Notes: a model not told the origin generated them from the sequence alone. A stretch of DNA of 38,199 nt from Lachnospiraceae bacterium (GCA_004557975.1 SFEV01000027.1:1-38199), one strand, 5' to 3'. Shown: positions 7,376 through 15,976, counted from the stretch's first letter. Translations and numbers: made by a program.

Positions 7376-8410
7376 TTAACACTCTCTGTAAATATCGTAG
7401 AGAAGCTGTTCTGACTTTTCCCATCCGAGACACGGATCCGTAATGGATTTTCCGTAAATGTGAGGATCACAGCCGATTTTCTGGGAGCCATCTTCAATGT
7501 AGCTCTCGATCATGAAGCCCTTGACAAGCTTTTTGATTTCCGGGTGGTAATTTCTGCTGTGCATAACCTCCTTGGCAATGCGGATCTGCTCCAGATACTG
7601 CTTGCCGGAATTGGAGTGGTTGGTATCGATGATCGCAGCAGGATTTTTGAGGTTTCGTTTTTCATACATATCGAGCAGAAGACGGAGATCCTCATAGTGA
7701 TAGTTCGGAATATTATTTCCGTGTTTGTTGACAGCTCCGCGCAAAACAACGTGAGCCAGCTCATTTCCGTCCGTATTGACCTCCCAGCCACGGTAAATAA
7801 AATTGTGTTTGTTCTGGGCTGCAACGACGGAATTGAGCATGACACTGAGATCGCCGCTGGTCGGGTTCTTCATGCCGGCCGGAACATCCATGCCGCTGAC
7901 AGTCATACGGTGCTGCTGGTCCTCCACAGAACGGGCACCGATTGCCACGTAGGAGAGAAGATCGTCAAGATACCGCCAGTTTTCGGGGTATAGCATTTCA
8001 TCTGCTGCCGTGAGGCCCGTCTCTTCAATGACGAGAGCGTGAAGCTTACGCATTGCAACGATGCCTGCGAACAGATCCGGTTTTTTCTCCGGGTCAGGCT
8101 GGTGAACGAGTCCCTTGTAGCCCTCTCCGGTGGTACGCGGTTTGTTCGTGTAAATACGCGGAATCAGGATCAGACGGTCACCGACTTTATCCTGCACCTT
8201 TGACAAACGGCGTACATAATCCATCACCGCTTCCATATTGTCTGCGGAGCACGGTCCGATAATGACGATAAATTTATCAGATTTTCCGGTGAATACATCA
8301 CGGATTTCCGCATCCCGCTGGCGTTTGATGGATATGACCTTGTCCGGAAGCGGATACATTTTTTTTGTTTCTGCCGGAATCGGAAGCTTTTTTACAAAAT
8401 TAATAGCCAT
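7376..8410 (-). CDS. aroF: 3-deoxy-7-phosphoheptulonate (DAHP) synthase, class I
   Basis: This 344-residue enzyme joins phosphoenolpyruvate and erythrose 4-phosphate in the first step of the shikimate pathway. It is of the AroF/AroG/AroH type (class I alpha). Visible motifs are FIVIIGPCSADN, the KPRTTGEGYKGL substrate loop (other family members have WKG here), GARSVEDQQHR, PTSGDLSVMLN and IDTNHSNSGKQ. The start is set at 8410 because a GAGGTG ribosome site lies just upstream at 8415-8420; an in-frame extension to 8497 has no ribosome site. It is transcribed alone, opposite to its neighbours. Which aromatic amino acid inhibits it cannot be told from sequence. Confidence 0.94.
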   Translation of the reverse strand: MAINFVKKLPIPAETKKMYPLPDKVISIKRQRDAEIRDVFTGKSDKFIVIIGPCSADNMEAVMDYVRRLSKVQDKVGDRLILIPRIYTNKPRTTGEGYKGLVHQPDPEKKPDLFAGIVAMRKLHALVIEETGLTAADEMLYPENWRYLDDLLSYVAIGARSVEDQQHRMTVSGMDVPAGMKNPTSGDLSVMLNSVVAAQNKHNFIYRGWEVNTDGNELAHVVLRGAVNKHGNNIPNYHYEDLRLLLDMYEKRNLKNPAAIIDTNHSNSGKQYLEQIRIAKEVMHSRNYHPEIKKLVKGFMIESYIEDGSQKIGCDPHIYGKSITDPCLGWEKSEQLLYDIYREC

Positions 8411-8499
8411 AAGACACCTCTTGTGTATATCATTTTTTTGAATTGCGGTTCCTTTTATGGAGGAATCATATGCTGCAATGAAGAGCAGCACTTTCACAC

Positions 8500-8528
8500 A
8501 TTATAGTATAGATGTGAAAAAATGTCGA
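8500..8528 (-). promoter_or_regulatory. Promoter of aroF
   Basis: Read on the minus strand, TCGACA (8528-8523) and TATAAT (8505-8500) are 17 bp apart. The transcript would have a leader of about 85 bases. A 6-bp hairpin near 8472-8489 is the only structure seen in it, with no leader peptide rich in aromatic codons. Confidence 0.65.
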
Positions 8529-8560
8529 TAAAATTTTTGGTTCCATTTGCAATTTTATTG

Positions 8561-8569
8561 TGGTATAGT
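8561..8569 (+). promoter_or_regulatory. Extended -10 promoter for the siroheme/RNase H genes
   Basis: TGG followed by TATAGT (8564-8569) forms an extended -10 element. No good -35 lies at 17 bp. It is divergent from the aroF promoter, about 70 bases before the gene at 8638. Confidence 0.5.
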
Positions 8570-8637
8570 TATGTCTGAATGGAAGACAGAGAGCGCAGGA
8601 TGACTGGCCTGCTGTTTTCCGGTGATTGGAGGAAAAA

Positions 8638-9162
8638 ATGAGTAACAAAAAGAAACTGTATTTTCCCATGTTTGTGGATCTTTCTGATAAAAAAGTGGTG
8701 GTGGTAGGTGCCGGTACGATTGCGAAGCGCCGGATTCGTGTTCTTGCTGATTTTACGGATCATCTTGTGGTGATTGCCCCGGAAGTGAACAGAGAAATGA
8801 AAGAAATGGAGGAAGCCGGAAGGCTTACAATTCTGCGCAAGAATTACGAGCGCGAGGATATCTATGACGCTGCTCTGGTGATCGCGGCTACCAATGACAA
8901 CAAAACGAATCAGGATATCTATTCGGCCTGCAAATGTCTGGGGATTGCTGTCAATGTATGCAATGACAAGACACGGTGTGATTTTTATTTCCCGGGGATT
9001 GCATCTAATGAACACGTTGTGGTGGGCATCAGCGCAGGAGGACGGGGACACGGAAAATCCCGCGCTGTGGCGGAGAAAATTCAGGAGCTGCTTGATGACA
9101 ACGGCTCTTCTGCGGGCAAAGGAGAGCAGGATCAGGAAGTGGGAGACGGTGTATGCTTGTAA
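8638..9162 (+). CDS. Precorrin-2 dehydrogenase / sirohydrochlorin ferrochelatase-like protein
   Basis: A 174-residue protein resembling the N-terminal Met8p/SirC part of CysG. It has the NAD-binding fold (KKVVVVGAGTIAKRRIRVL, then VIAPE and ALVIAATND) and the family motif VNVCNDKTRCDFYFPGI with VGISAGGRGHGKSRAVAEKI. The family oxidises precorrin-2 and may insert iron to make siroheme. No other tetrapyrrole gene is nearby, so the real role here is uncertain. The frame opens at TTG 8626, but ATG 8638 follows GGAGG (8628-8632) and is preferred. The last 10 bases overlap rnhA. Confidence 0.88.
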   Translation: MSNKKKLYFPMFVDLSDKKVVVVGAGTIAKRRIRVLADFTDHLVVIAPEVNREMKEMEEAGRLTILRKNYEREDIYDAALVIAATNDNKTNQDIYSACKCLGIAVNVCNDKTRCDFYFPGIASNEHVVVGISAGGRGHGKSRAVAEKIQELLDDNGSSAGKGEQDQEVGDGVCL

Positions 9163-9683
9163 AGATTTTTACGGATGGTGCCGCACGTGGAAATCCGGAG
9201 GGCCCCGGAGGCTATGGTACGATTCTTCAGTACGTGGACAGGAATGGAACGCTCCATGAGAGGGAATACTCACAGGGATACAGAAAGACGACGAACAACC
9301 GTATGGAGCTGATGGCGGCGATCGCCGGCCTTGAGGCACTGACACGGCCATGTCAGGTGGAGCTGTATTCGGATTCCAAATATCTGACAGATGCGTTCAA
9401 TCTGCACTGGATTGACGGCTGGGTAAAGAGAGGCTGGAAAAGGGGCAAAAACGAGCCGGTCAAGAATCCGGATCTCTGGAAACGGCTTCTGGCAGCCGTG
9501 CAGAAGCACGAGGTGCAGTTCATATGGGTCAGGGGGCACGACGGACATCCTGAGAATGAACGGTGCGACCGCCTGGCGACGTCGGCTGCGGACGGTACAG
9601 ATCTGATTGAGGATGTGGCAGTGATGCAGGCGGAACTGTCCGGATCATCACCCGGATGGTTAAATATAAAGGGAAAAACATGA
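9153..9683 (+). CDS. rnhA: Ribonuclease HI
   Basis: A 176-residue enzyme that cuts the RNA strand of RNA-DNA hybrids. The four carboxylates of the active site are visible: Asp8 (FTDGAARGNP), Glu52 (NNRMELMAAI), Asp74 (YSDSKYL) and Asp139 (NERCDRLA), together with His129 in WVRGHDGHPEN. The basic handle WVKRGWKRGKNEPVKNPDLW is present. A C-terminal tail of about 25 residues extends beyond the bacterial core of ~150. It starts within the end of the preceding gene with GGGAG at 9141-9145, so the pair is coupled. Confidence 0.95.
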   Translation: MLVKIFTDGAARGNPEGPGGYGTILQYVDRNGTLHEREYSQGYRKTTNNRMELMAAIAGLEALTRPCQVELYSDSKYLTDAFNLHWIDGWVKRGWKRGKNEPVKNPDLWKRLLAAVQKHEVQFIWVRGHDGHPENERCDRLATSAADGTDLIEDVAVMQAELSGSSPGWLNIKGKT

Positions 9684-9691
9684 AGAACCAG

Positions 9692-9720
9692 TTGAAATAG
9701 AAAAACTGCTGTGATAATAT
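9692..9720 (+). promoter_or_regulatory. Promoter before the small membrane protein and alaS
   Basis: TTGAAA at 9692-9697 lies 17 bp before TAATAT (9715-9720). An overlapping extended -10 TG-T-GATAAT is at 9710-9718. The leader to 9808 shows no T-box or other recognised structure. Confidence 0.5.
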
Positions 9721-9808
9721 GGAGTTTAGACCTGCGCATGGGACTGGTGTGTCTGGTGGCAGAACTTCAGGAAACGCGGCAATCTACACACAGAAAGGAA
9801 ATGATAGG

Positions 9809-9958
9809 ATGACAGCATTTATCGGAGAATTTATATTTGAAGCTATCAGATTAATCGTTATGGTCGGTGTATGCCTGGCTGCAATCTTCTGCGGGAAAAA
9901 GCTGCGCGACCGTAAGGATGCAAAAAATGCATCAGAGTCCGCAGACGGAAAGCAATAA
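9809..9958 (+). CDS. Small single-span membrane protein
   Basis: A 49-residue protein: MTAFIGEFIFEAIRLIV, then a hydrophobic span VMVGVCLAAIFCG, then a charged tail (KKLRDRKDAKNASESADGKQ). This gives one membrane helix with a basic cytoplasmic side. AAAGGA at 9794-9799 fits ATG 9809; the longer frame from 9719 has no ribosome site. It ends 41 bases before alaS and is probably co-transcribed with it. The function is unknown. Confidence 0.65.
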   Translation: MTAFIGEFIFEAIRLIVMVGVCLAAIFCGKKLRDRKDAKNASESADGKQ

Positions 9959-9999
9959 GCCCGGCGCGGGAGAACGAGTAAAACGTTGGAGGAAAAGTT

Positions 10000-12642
10000 G
10001 TGAAAAAATACGGAGTAAATGAATTGCGAAAGATGTACCTTGACTTTTTCAGAAGCAAGGATCATCTGGTTATGAACAGTTTTTCACTGGTGCCCCATAA
10101 TGATAAGAGCCTGCTTTTGATCAATGCAGGTATGGCACCGCTGAAGCCATATTTTACGGGAGCTGAGATTCCGCCGAAGCGCAGAGTTGCCACCTGCCAG
10201 AAGTGTATCCGCACCGGCGATATTGAAAATGTTGGAAAGACGGCACGTCACGGCACATTTTTTGAGATGCTCGGCAATTTCTCTTTCGGTGATTATTTCA
10301 AAAAAGAAGCAATTGCATGGTCATGGGAGTTCCTGACCGAAGTGGTAGGACTCGATCCGGACCGGCTGTATCCGTCCGTATATCTGGATGACGATGAGGC
10401 GTGGAACATCTGGCATGAGCAGATCGGTATTCCAGAGGAGCGTATTTTCCGTTTTGGCAAGGAAGACAACTTCTGGGAGCACGGCGCAGGCCCCTGCGGT
10501 CCGTGTTCGGAGATTTATTACGACCGCGGAGAAAAGTATGGCTGCGGAAAACCGGGCTGTACCGTGGGCTGTGACTGCGACCGCTATATTGAGATCTGGA
10601 ACAATGTGTTCACTCAGTTTGAGAATGACGGAAACGGCAATTACGAGACACTGAAGCAGAAGAATATCGATACAGGTATGGGACTGGAGCGTCTGGCTAC
10701 CGTTGTGCAGGATGTGGATTCTATTTTTGATGTGGATACCATGCAGGCACTGCGTGACAGAGTCTGTGAGTTTGCGCACACTCAGTACAAGACAGATGAG
10801 ACGAAGGATATCTCCATCCGACTGATCGTTGACCATATTCGTTCCGCCACATTTATGATTTCCGACGGTATTATGCCGACGAATGAGGGACGCGGATACG
10901 TTCTCCGCCGTCTGATCCGCCGTGCAGCCCGTCACGGAAGAATGCTCGGCATTGAGGGAAGCTTTCTTTCAAGACTGAGTGAGACCGTGATTGCAGGTTC
11001 AAAGGATGGTTATCCGGAGCTTGAGGAGAAGAAGGATTTTATCTTCAAGGTGCTGGCTCAGGAAGAAGAAAAATTCAGCCGTACGATTGACCAGGGACTT
11101 TCTATTCTCAGTGATATGGAAGCAGAGCTGGAGAAGAACGGTGTAAAGACACTTTCCGGACAGAATGCTTTCGTTCTGTACGATACGTACGGATTCCCAC
11201 TGGATCTGACAAAGGAGATTCTGGAGGAGAAGGGCTATGCGATCGATGAGGCAGGATTTAAGGCGTGCATGGAGGAACAGCGTCAGAAAGCGAGAAAGGC
11301 GCGCGGCACAACGAATTATATGGGAGCTGATGCGACTGTTTACGACCAGATTCCCGCTGAGGTGACCACGGAGTTTGTCGGATACGACACACTTTCCTGT
11401 GATTCGAAGATCACGGTCCTGACCACAGAGAGCGAGCTGACTGAGGCACTGACGGAGGGGGTTCGCGGAACTGTGTTTACGGAGAAGACTCCGTTCTATG
11501 CTACCATGGGCGGTCAGACCGGTGACAAGGGAGTGATCTCCTGTCCGGAGGGCAGATTTGTTGTGGAAGATACTATCCACCTGCTGGGCGGCAAATACGG
11601 TCATGTGGGATATCTGGCAGAGGGCATGATCAAGACCGGCGATGCGGTGACGCTTTCCGTTGAGGAAAAAGGAAGAAAGAATACGTGCAAGAACCACAGT
11701 GCAACGCATCTTCTTCAGAAAGCGCTCAAGACAGTGCTTGGAGCACACGTGGAGCAGAAGGGATCTCTCGTGACTCCGGACCGTCTGCGTTTCGACTTCG
11801 CTCACTTCCAGGCGATGACTGCAGAAGAGCTGGCACAGGTGGAAGCTCTTGTCAATCAGGAGATTTCAGCAGGATTGTCTGTAGAGACAAAGATCATGAA
11901 TATTGACGATGCGAAGAAGACCGGAGCAATGGCTCTGTTCGGAGAGAAGTACGGCGATGAGGTGCGCGTGGTCTGCATGGGAGACTTTTCCAAGGAGCTC
12001 TGCGGCGGAACACACGTGTCAAATACTTCCGAGATTTCCACATTTAAGATTGTATCCGAATCAGGTATTGCCGCAGGCGTGCGCCGTATTGAGGCGCTGA
12101 CCGGTGACGGTGTGTTCGCATATTATAAAAATACGGAGAGAGAGCTGGAGGAGGCTGCGAAGCTTCTGAAGACCACACCTTCCAGTATCCTTGACAAGAT
12201 TGCAGCTCTTCAGGCAGAGCTGAAGGCTGTCATCAGTGAGAACGAATCTCTGAAGAGCAAACTTGCCAAAGATGCTCTGGGAGATGTCATGGATCAGGTG
12301 TGCGAGGTAGGCGGCGTGAAGCTGCTTGCATCGAAACTGGAGGGCGTTGATATGAACGGGCTGCGCGAGCTCGGTGATCAGCTCCGCGAGAAGCTGGGCG
12401 AGGGCGTTGTGCTTCTGGCATCTGTCAACGATGGCAAGGTGAACCTGATGGCTGCAGCGACTGACGGAGCAATGAAGCAGGGTGCACACGCAGGCAACCT
12501 GATCAAGGGGATTGCCGCACTGGTTGGCGGCGGCGGCGGTGGCCGTCCGAACATGGCTCAGGCAGGAGGAAAGAATCCGGCAGGCATCGACGCTGCACTG
12601 GAAAAGGCAAAAGAAGTGCTGCAGGGACAGCTTTCCAGATAG
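10000..12642 (+). CDS. alaS: Alanyl-tRNA synthetase
   Basis: An 880-residue, full-length AlaRS. The class II catalytic domain opens with ELRKMYLDFF and HLVMNSFSLVP and includes the ATCQKCIRTGDIENVGKTARH and NFSFGDYF segments. The editing domain has NHSATHLLQKAL and CGGTHVSNTSEI, which supply zinc ligands. The C-terminal C-Ala domain has a GGGGGGRPNMAQAGG segment. It begins at GTG 10000 with GGAGG at 9988-9992. A zinc-like cysteine cluster GCGKPGCTVGCDC (residues ~180-195) lies in the catalytic half, as in other clostridial enzymes. No T-box was found upstream. Confidence 0.97.
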   Translation: MKKYGVNELRKMYLDFFRSKDHLVMNSFSLVPHNDKSLLLINAGMAPLKPYFTGAEIPPKRRVATCQKCIRTGDIENVGKTARHGTFFEMLGNFSFGDYFKKEAIAWSWEFLTEVVGLDPDRLYPSVYLDDDEAWNIWHEQIGIPEERIFRFGKEDNFWEHGAGPCGPCSEIYYDRGEKYGCGKPGCTVGCDCDRYIEIWNNVFTQFENDGNGNYETLKQKNIDTGMGLERLATVVQDVDSIFDVDTMQALRDRVCEFAHTQYKTDETKDISIRLIVDHIRSATFMISDGIMPTNEGRGYVLRRLIRRAARHGRMLGIEGSFLSRLSETVIAGSKDGYPELEEKKDFIFKVLAQEEEKFSRTIDQGLSILSDMEAELEKNGVKTLSGQNAFVLYDTYGFPLDLTKEILEEKGYAIDEAGFKACMEEQRQKARKARGTTNYMGADATVYDQIPAEVTTEFVGYDTLSCDSKITVLTTESELTEALTEGVRGTVFTEKTPFYATMGGQTGDKGVISCPEGRFVVEDTIHLLGGKYGHVGYLAEGMIKTGDAVTLSVEEKGRKNTCKNHSATHLLQKALKTVLGAHVEQKGSLVTPDRLRFDFAHFQAMTAEELAQVEALVNQEISAGLSVETKIMNIDDAKKTGAMALFGEKYGDEVRVVCMGDFSKELCGGTHVSNTSEISTFKIVSESGIAAGVRRIEALTGDGVFAYYKNTERELEEAAKLLKTTPSSILDKIAALQAELKAVISENESLKSKLAKDALGDVMDQVCEVGGVKLLASKLEGVDMNGLRELGDQLREKLGEGVVLLASVNDGKVNLMAAATDGAMKQGAHAGNLIKGIAALVGGGGGGRPNMAQAGGKNPAGIDAALEKAKEVLQGQLSR

Positions 12643-12645
12643 TCA

Positions 12646-12667
12646 GGAAATTAATTCCGGTTTTTTT
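12646..12667 (+). terminator. Weak terminator after alaS
   Basis: GGAA (12646-12649) and TTCC (12655-12658) can form a short 4-bp hairpin, followed after GG by seven T at 12661-12667. The stem is weak, so read-through is likely. Confidence 0.35.
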
Positions 12668-12689
12668 GAGTCAAATTCTGTAAAAACTG

Positions 12690-12717
12690 TTGACGAAAAC
12701 AGAAATTATGGTATACT
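12690..12717 (+). promoter_or_regulatory. Promoter of rpsU
   Basis: TTGACG (12690-12695) and TATACT (12712-12717) are separated by 16 bp. A TGG immediately before the -10 makes it an extended -10 as well. The leader to 12795 contains GGAGGGAGG at 12773-12781, which is 14 bases from the start codon, and a closer AGG at 12784-12786. Confidence 0.7.
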
Positions 12718-12795
12718 ACTTAATAGTGCAATAAAAATACCCAGACAGTTGTATTATGCACAATCTACAACTGGAGGGAGGTTAGGTGTGAGACA

Positions 12796-12972
12796 ATGTC
12801 AAATGTTATCGTAAAAGAAAACGAAACTCTGGACAGCGCATTACGCCGTTTCAAGAGAAACTGCGCAAAGGCTGGTATTCAGCAGGAGATTCGTAAGAGA
12901 GAGCATTACGAGAAACCGAGCGTAAGACGTAAGAAAAAGTCTGAAGCTGCTCGTAAGCGTAAATTCAATTAA
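12796..12972 (+). CDS. rpsU: 30S ribosomal protein S21
   Basis: A 58-residue protein, MSNVIVKENETLDSALRRFK..., ending in the basic tail RKKKSEAARKRKFN that marks bS21. Length and charge are those of Firmicutes S21. It is a late-assembling protein near the anti-Shine-Dalgarno region of 16S rRNA. It is a single-gene unit with its own promoter and terminator. The best Shine-Dalgarno (12773-12781) is further away than usual, so initiation may use the closer AGG. Confidence 0.96.
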   Translation: MSNVIVKENETLDSALRRFKRNCAKAGIQQEIRKREHYEKPSVRRKKKSEAARKRKFN

Positions 12973-12980
12973 TGTGCAGT

Positions 12981-13016
12981 AAAATCCCTGGTCAGATAAT
13001 GGTCAGGGATTTTTTC
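12981..13016 (+). terminator. Terminator after rpsU
   Basis: AAAATCCCTG (12981-12990) pairs with CAGGGATTTT (13004-13013). The loop is 13 bases and the T-run continues to 13015. Confidence 0.85.
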
Positions 13017-13049
13017 TCTTTCACGTTGGACCGATAAGGAGGGGACAGT

Positions 13050-14585
13050 ATGAAAAAAACTTCAAAACGACTGCTGGGCCGTGTTCTGTTTGTGGCACTG
13101 GCTGCATTGTCGCAGGTGGCATGGATTATACTTGCGGTGCTGGTACTGGGGAACAAGTATCCGATCCTGATGGGGCTGATTGAGGTGCTCAGTGTGTTGG
13201 CAATTCTGTGGCTTGTCAGCAAGGACATCAATCCCGCTTATAAGCTTGCATGGACAATTCTGATTCTTGCCGTCCCTGTGGCAGGTGCTGTCATTTATTT
13301 TCTGTTTGGCCGCTCCAGGCTTGGCGGAGAGCTCCAGAACAAGATTGATATGGCCGGTGATGAGGCGGCAGATTTTCTGAAGGAGGATGTGGAGACGCGG
13401 GCAGCACTTGCATCGGAAAGTGAATCTGTATCCTGCCAGTCCCGTTATATCCGGGATTATGCCGGGTATCCCGTTTACAGGAACACAAAGACGCAGTACT
13501 TCCGCGTGGGGGAAGAGCTGTATGACACGATGATCCGGGAACTGGAGCAGGCGGAGCACTTCATATTCATGGAGTATTTTATCATCGATGACGGAGAAAT
13601 GTGGCAGGGAATCCTGGACATCCTTGAGAAAAAAGCCGGGATGGGGCTGGATGTAAGGTTGATTTACGATGACTGGGGCTGTATCAGCACGATGCCTCAG
13701 GAGTTCCAGCTTCAGCTCAGACGCAGAGGAATCCGCTGTGAGGTGTTTAATCCGCTTATCCCCATTGCTTCTGTCCTGATGAACAACCGCGACCACCGCA
13801 AGATCACGGTAATTGACGGCCACACGGCGTTTACGGGGGGAATCAACCTGGCAGATGAGTACATCAACCGAAAGGAGAGATTCGGTTACTGGAAGGATAC
13901 CGGCATCATGCTGAAGGGTGAGGCAGTCTGGAGCTTTACAGTCATGTTCCTTCAGATGTGGAGTGTGCTGTCCGGGGATAAGGTGCAGTACGAAAAATAC
14001 AGACCTCATGAGTGGTGCAGGGAAACTTTCGAAAATGACGGGTTTGTGCAGCCCTACGGAGATACGCCTCTTGACCACGAGACAGTCGGTGAGAATGTGT
14101 ATTTGAATATTATCAGTCGTGCAAAGAAGTATGTCTACATTTTTACACCGTATCTGATCACAGATAATGAGATGACGACGGCTCTCTGCCTGGCTGCAAA
14201 AAGCGGAATCGATGTGCGGATTGTGACCCCGGGTATTCCCGACAAGAAGCTGGTATTTCTTCTTACCCAGTCCTATTATGACACACTGATCGCCGCAGGT
14301 GTCAGGATTTTTGAGTATAAGCCGGGATTTCTCCATGCAAAATCATTTGTATGTGATGACTGTATCGCTGCAGTCGGGACCATCAATATGGATTACCGCA
14401 GCCTGTATCTGCATTTTGAATGCGGCGTGTGGATGTACCAGTCCGAGGCAGTCAGACAAATCCGCGATGATGCAGTGGCTATCTTCAACGAGTGCAGGGA
14501 GATCGGCGCAGAAGATTGCAGGAATAAAAGCTTTGTGAAAAAATTATGGCAGAGCGTTCTGAGGCTGTTTGCTCCTCTGATCTGA
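13050..14585 (+). CDS. cls: Cardiolipin synthase
   Basis: A 511-residue membrane enzyme that condenses two phosphatidylglycerol molecules into cardiolipin. Two N-terminal membrane helices (residues ~8-60, with the PLD nuclease N-terminal type WLVSKDINPAYKLAW segment) precede two phospholipase D motifs: HRKITVIDG around His249 and HAKSFVCDD around His429. Length is typical of Firmicutes Cls. AAGGAGGGG (13036-13044) lies close to ATG 13050. It follows the rpsU terminator and has no obvious promoter of its own. A strong hairpin without a T-run begins just after the stop codon. Confidence 0.95.
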   Translation: MKKTSKRLLGRVLFVALAALSQVAWIILAVLVLGNKYPILMGLIEVLSVLAILWLVSKDINPAYKLAWTILILAVPVAGAVIYFLFGRSRLGGELQNKIDMAGDEAADFLKEDVETRAALASESESVSCQSRYIRDYAGYPVYRNTKTQYFRVGEELYDTMIRELEQAEHFIFMEYFIIDDGEMWQGILDILEKKAGMGLDVRLIYDDWGCISTMPQEFQLQLRRRGIRCEVFNPLIPIASVLMNNRDHRKITVIDGHTAFTGGINLADEYINRKERFGYWKDTGIMLKGEAVWSFTVMFLQMWSVLSGDKVQYEKYRPHEWCRETFENDGFVQPYGDTPLDHETVGENVYLNIISRAKKYVYIFTPYLITDNEMTTALCLAAKSGIDVRIVTPGIPDKKLVFLLTQSYYDTLIAAGVRIFEYKPGFLHAKSFVCDDCIAAVGTINMDYRSLYLHFECGVWMYQSEAVRQIRDDAVAIFNECREIGAEDCRNKSFVKKLWQSVLRLFAPLI

Positions 14586-14590
14586 CAGGA

Positions 14591-14648
14591 TTTGTGCATC
14601 GCGAAGCGCGCTGCTGCAAACGAAGTGGACAGAAACCATGCATGTTTC
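14591..14648. repeat. Palindromic intergenic element with two hairpins
   Basis: Positions 14591-14620 fold as a GC-rich hairpin: TTTG..GCA.CGCG on the left against CGCG.TG.C..CAAA on the right, with a 3-base loop. Positions 14632-14648 form GAAAC-CATGCAT-GTTTC, whose loop is itself palindromic. Neither is followed by a T-run, so they are not ordinary terminators. Only one copy occurs in this window. A dispersed palindromic repeat is an inference. Confidence 0.4.
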
Positions 14649-14695
14649 CCGAAGCTGTACAATATAGTAGAGTAAGGAAATACCGGGCGGTTTTT

Positions 14696-15961
14696 ATGAA
14701 AAAAGCAGTTTCTTTATGGATGGCAGTGTGGATGATCCTTGCCGTGCCGCTGCATGCTGCGGCTGTGGAGGCAGTTGGCAGCGAAAGCAGCGTGTCAGGT
14801 GCAGTGGAAACGGCTGGCGGCGAAAGCAGCGTGTCAGGTGCCGTGGAAACGGCCGGCAGTGAAAGCAGCGCGTCAGGTGCCCCTGAGATTCTGACGCCCC
14901 ATGCCCTTGTCATGGAAGTCACTACGGGTAAGGTGCTGTATGAAAAAGGAGCGGACGAGAAGGTCCATCCTGCCAGTGTCACCAAGATCATGACAGTTCT
15001 TCTGATTTTTGAAACACTTGAGAAGGGAAAACTGACAATGGATCAGCAGGTAGTCACCAGTGCCCATGCAAAATCTATGGGAGGCTCCCAGGTGTTTCTG
15101 GAAGAAGGTGAAGTCCAGACGGTGGAGACACTGTTGAAATGTATCATTATTGCTTCGGGAAACGATGCCGCCGTGGCGATGGCGGAGCAGGTTTCCGGGA
15201 CAGAGGAAGCATTCGTTGCAGCCATGAATGAGAAGGCACGCAGTCTGGGAATGAACAATACGCATTTTGTGGACTGCTGCGGACTGACAGACTCCACGGA
15301 TCATTATACAACGGCAAGAGATGTGGCACTGATGTCGAGGGAGCTGCTGCTGAATTATCCGCAGGTAGTTGAATACTCTGATATCTGGATGGAAGATATT
15401 ACACACGTCACCAGGAAAGGGAGCAGTGTGTTTACACTGACCAACACAAATAAGCTGCTGCGCGGCTATGATGGCTGTGACGGACTGAAGACAGGGAGCA
15501 CAAGCCTTGCAAAGTACTGTCTGAGCGCCACGGCAAGAAGAAACAGTATCCGGCTGGTTGCCGCAGTGATGACAGCACCGGATTCAAAAACCCGTTTTGC
15601 GGAAGCGGGAAAGCTGTTAAGCTACGGATTTTCACGCTGCTCCCTCTATGAGGATGAGGAAATGGAAGAGCTGCCGAAGATAGCAGTGAAGGGCTCTGTG
15701 GAAAAAGAAGCAGAAGTGCGCTATGATGGAACGTTTTCTTATTTGAGCACTGAGAATGAGGATTTTTCAGCAATTGAGAGACAGGTACAGTGGCAGCAGG
15801 ATGTGGAAGCACCCCTGGAAGAAAATGATCAAGTCGGTGTGTACGTCTATACGCTGAACGGAAAAGAGATTGGCCGCGTGCCGATTGTGGTCACTCACGC
15901 AGTCAGAAGGGCAGGATATCTGGACAGACTGCAGGAAGCATGGGACTGCTGGACGCTGTGA
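14696..15961 (+). CDS. dacF: D-alanyl-D-alanine carboxypeptidase (PBP5/DacF family)
   Basis: A secreted penicillin-binding protein of 421 residues that trims the terminal D-Ala from peptidoglycan stem peptides. A signal peptide (MKKAVSLWMAVWMILAVPLHAAA) is followed by a low-complexity linker made of 13-residue repeats. The peptidase domain has SxxK (HPASVTKIM, Ser94/Lys97), SxN (ASGNDAAVAM) and KTG (GLKTGSTSLAKYC). A C-terminal beta domain completes the family layout. The start is placed at 14696 because the signal peptide begins there. Further upstream ATGs at 14546 and 14642 are in frame, but the first lies inside cls and neither fits a signal peptide. The ribosome site is weak (GGGCGG or a distant AAGGAAA). 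Confidence 0.88.
   Translation: MKKAVSLWMAVWMILAVPLHAAAVEAVGSESSVSGAVETAGGESSVSGAVETAGSESSASGAPEILTPHALVMEVTTGKVLYEKGADEKVHPASVTKIMTVLLIFETLEKGKLTMDQQVVTSAHAKSMGGSQVFLEEGEVQTVETLLKCIIIASGNDAAVAMAEQVSGTEEAFVAAMNEKARSLGMNNTHFVDCCGLTDSTDHYTTARDVALMSRELLLNYPQVVEYSDIWMEDITHVTRKGSSVFTLTNTNKLLRGYDGCDGLKTGSTSLAKYCLSATARRNSIRLVAAVMTAPDSKTRFAEAGKLLSYGFSRCSLYEDEEMEELPKIAVKGSVEKEAEVRYDGTFSYLSTENEDFSAIERQVQWQQDVEAPLEENDQVGVYVYTLNGKEIGRVPIVVTHAVRRAGYLDRLQEAWDCWTL
14777..14881 (+). repeat. 39-bp in-frame tandem repeat in dacF
   Basis: Units begin at 14777, 14816 and 14855 (the third is partial). Each starts GGC-(A/G)G(C/T)-GAA-AGC-AGC and encodes 13 residues of the type GSESSVSGAVETA. It forms the linker between signal peptide and peptidase domain, so copy-number change would stay in frame. 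Confidence 0.85.
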
Positions 15962-15976
15962 GCTGCATAAACAGGG

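Noticed and set aside
7460..7993. 177-codon plus-strand frame
   Set aside because: It is the opposite-strand shadow of DAHP synthase, which has clear family motifs.
8411..8497. N-terminal extension of DAHP synthase on the minus strand
   Set aside because: It starts at a GTG with no ribosome site, adds residues not found in the family, and overlaps the start region of the transcript. The GAGGTG at 8415-8420 points to 8410.
9721..9999. T-box or other tRNA-sensing leader before alaS
   Set aside because: No T-box sequence or antiterminator was seen, and the space is occupied by a small gene and a 41-base gap.
12512..12814. 100-codon plus-strand frame across the alaS end and rpsU start
   Set aside because: It overlaps alaS and rpsU in other frames, has no ribosome site, and covers the rpsU promoter and leader.
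14556..14586. Sequencing-adapter remnant (a frame here reads VCSSDL, as Illumina adapters do)
   Set aside because: The bases differ from the adapter at several positions, and the same stretch encodes the normal C-terminus of cardiolipin synthase in another frame.
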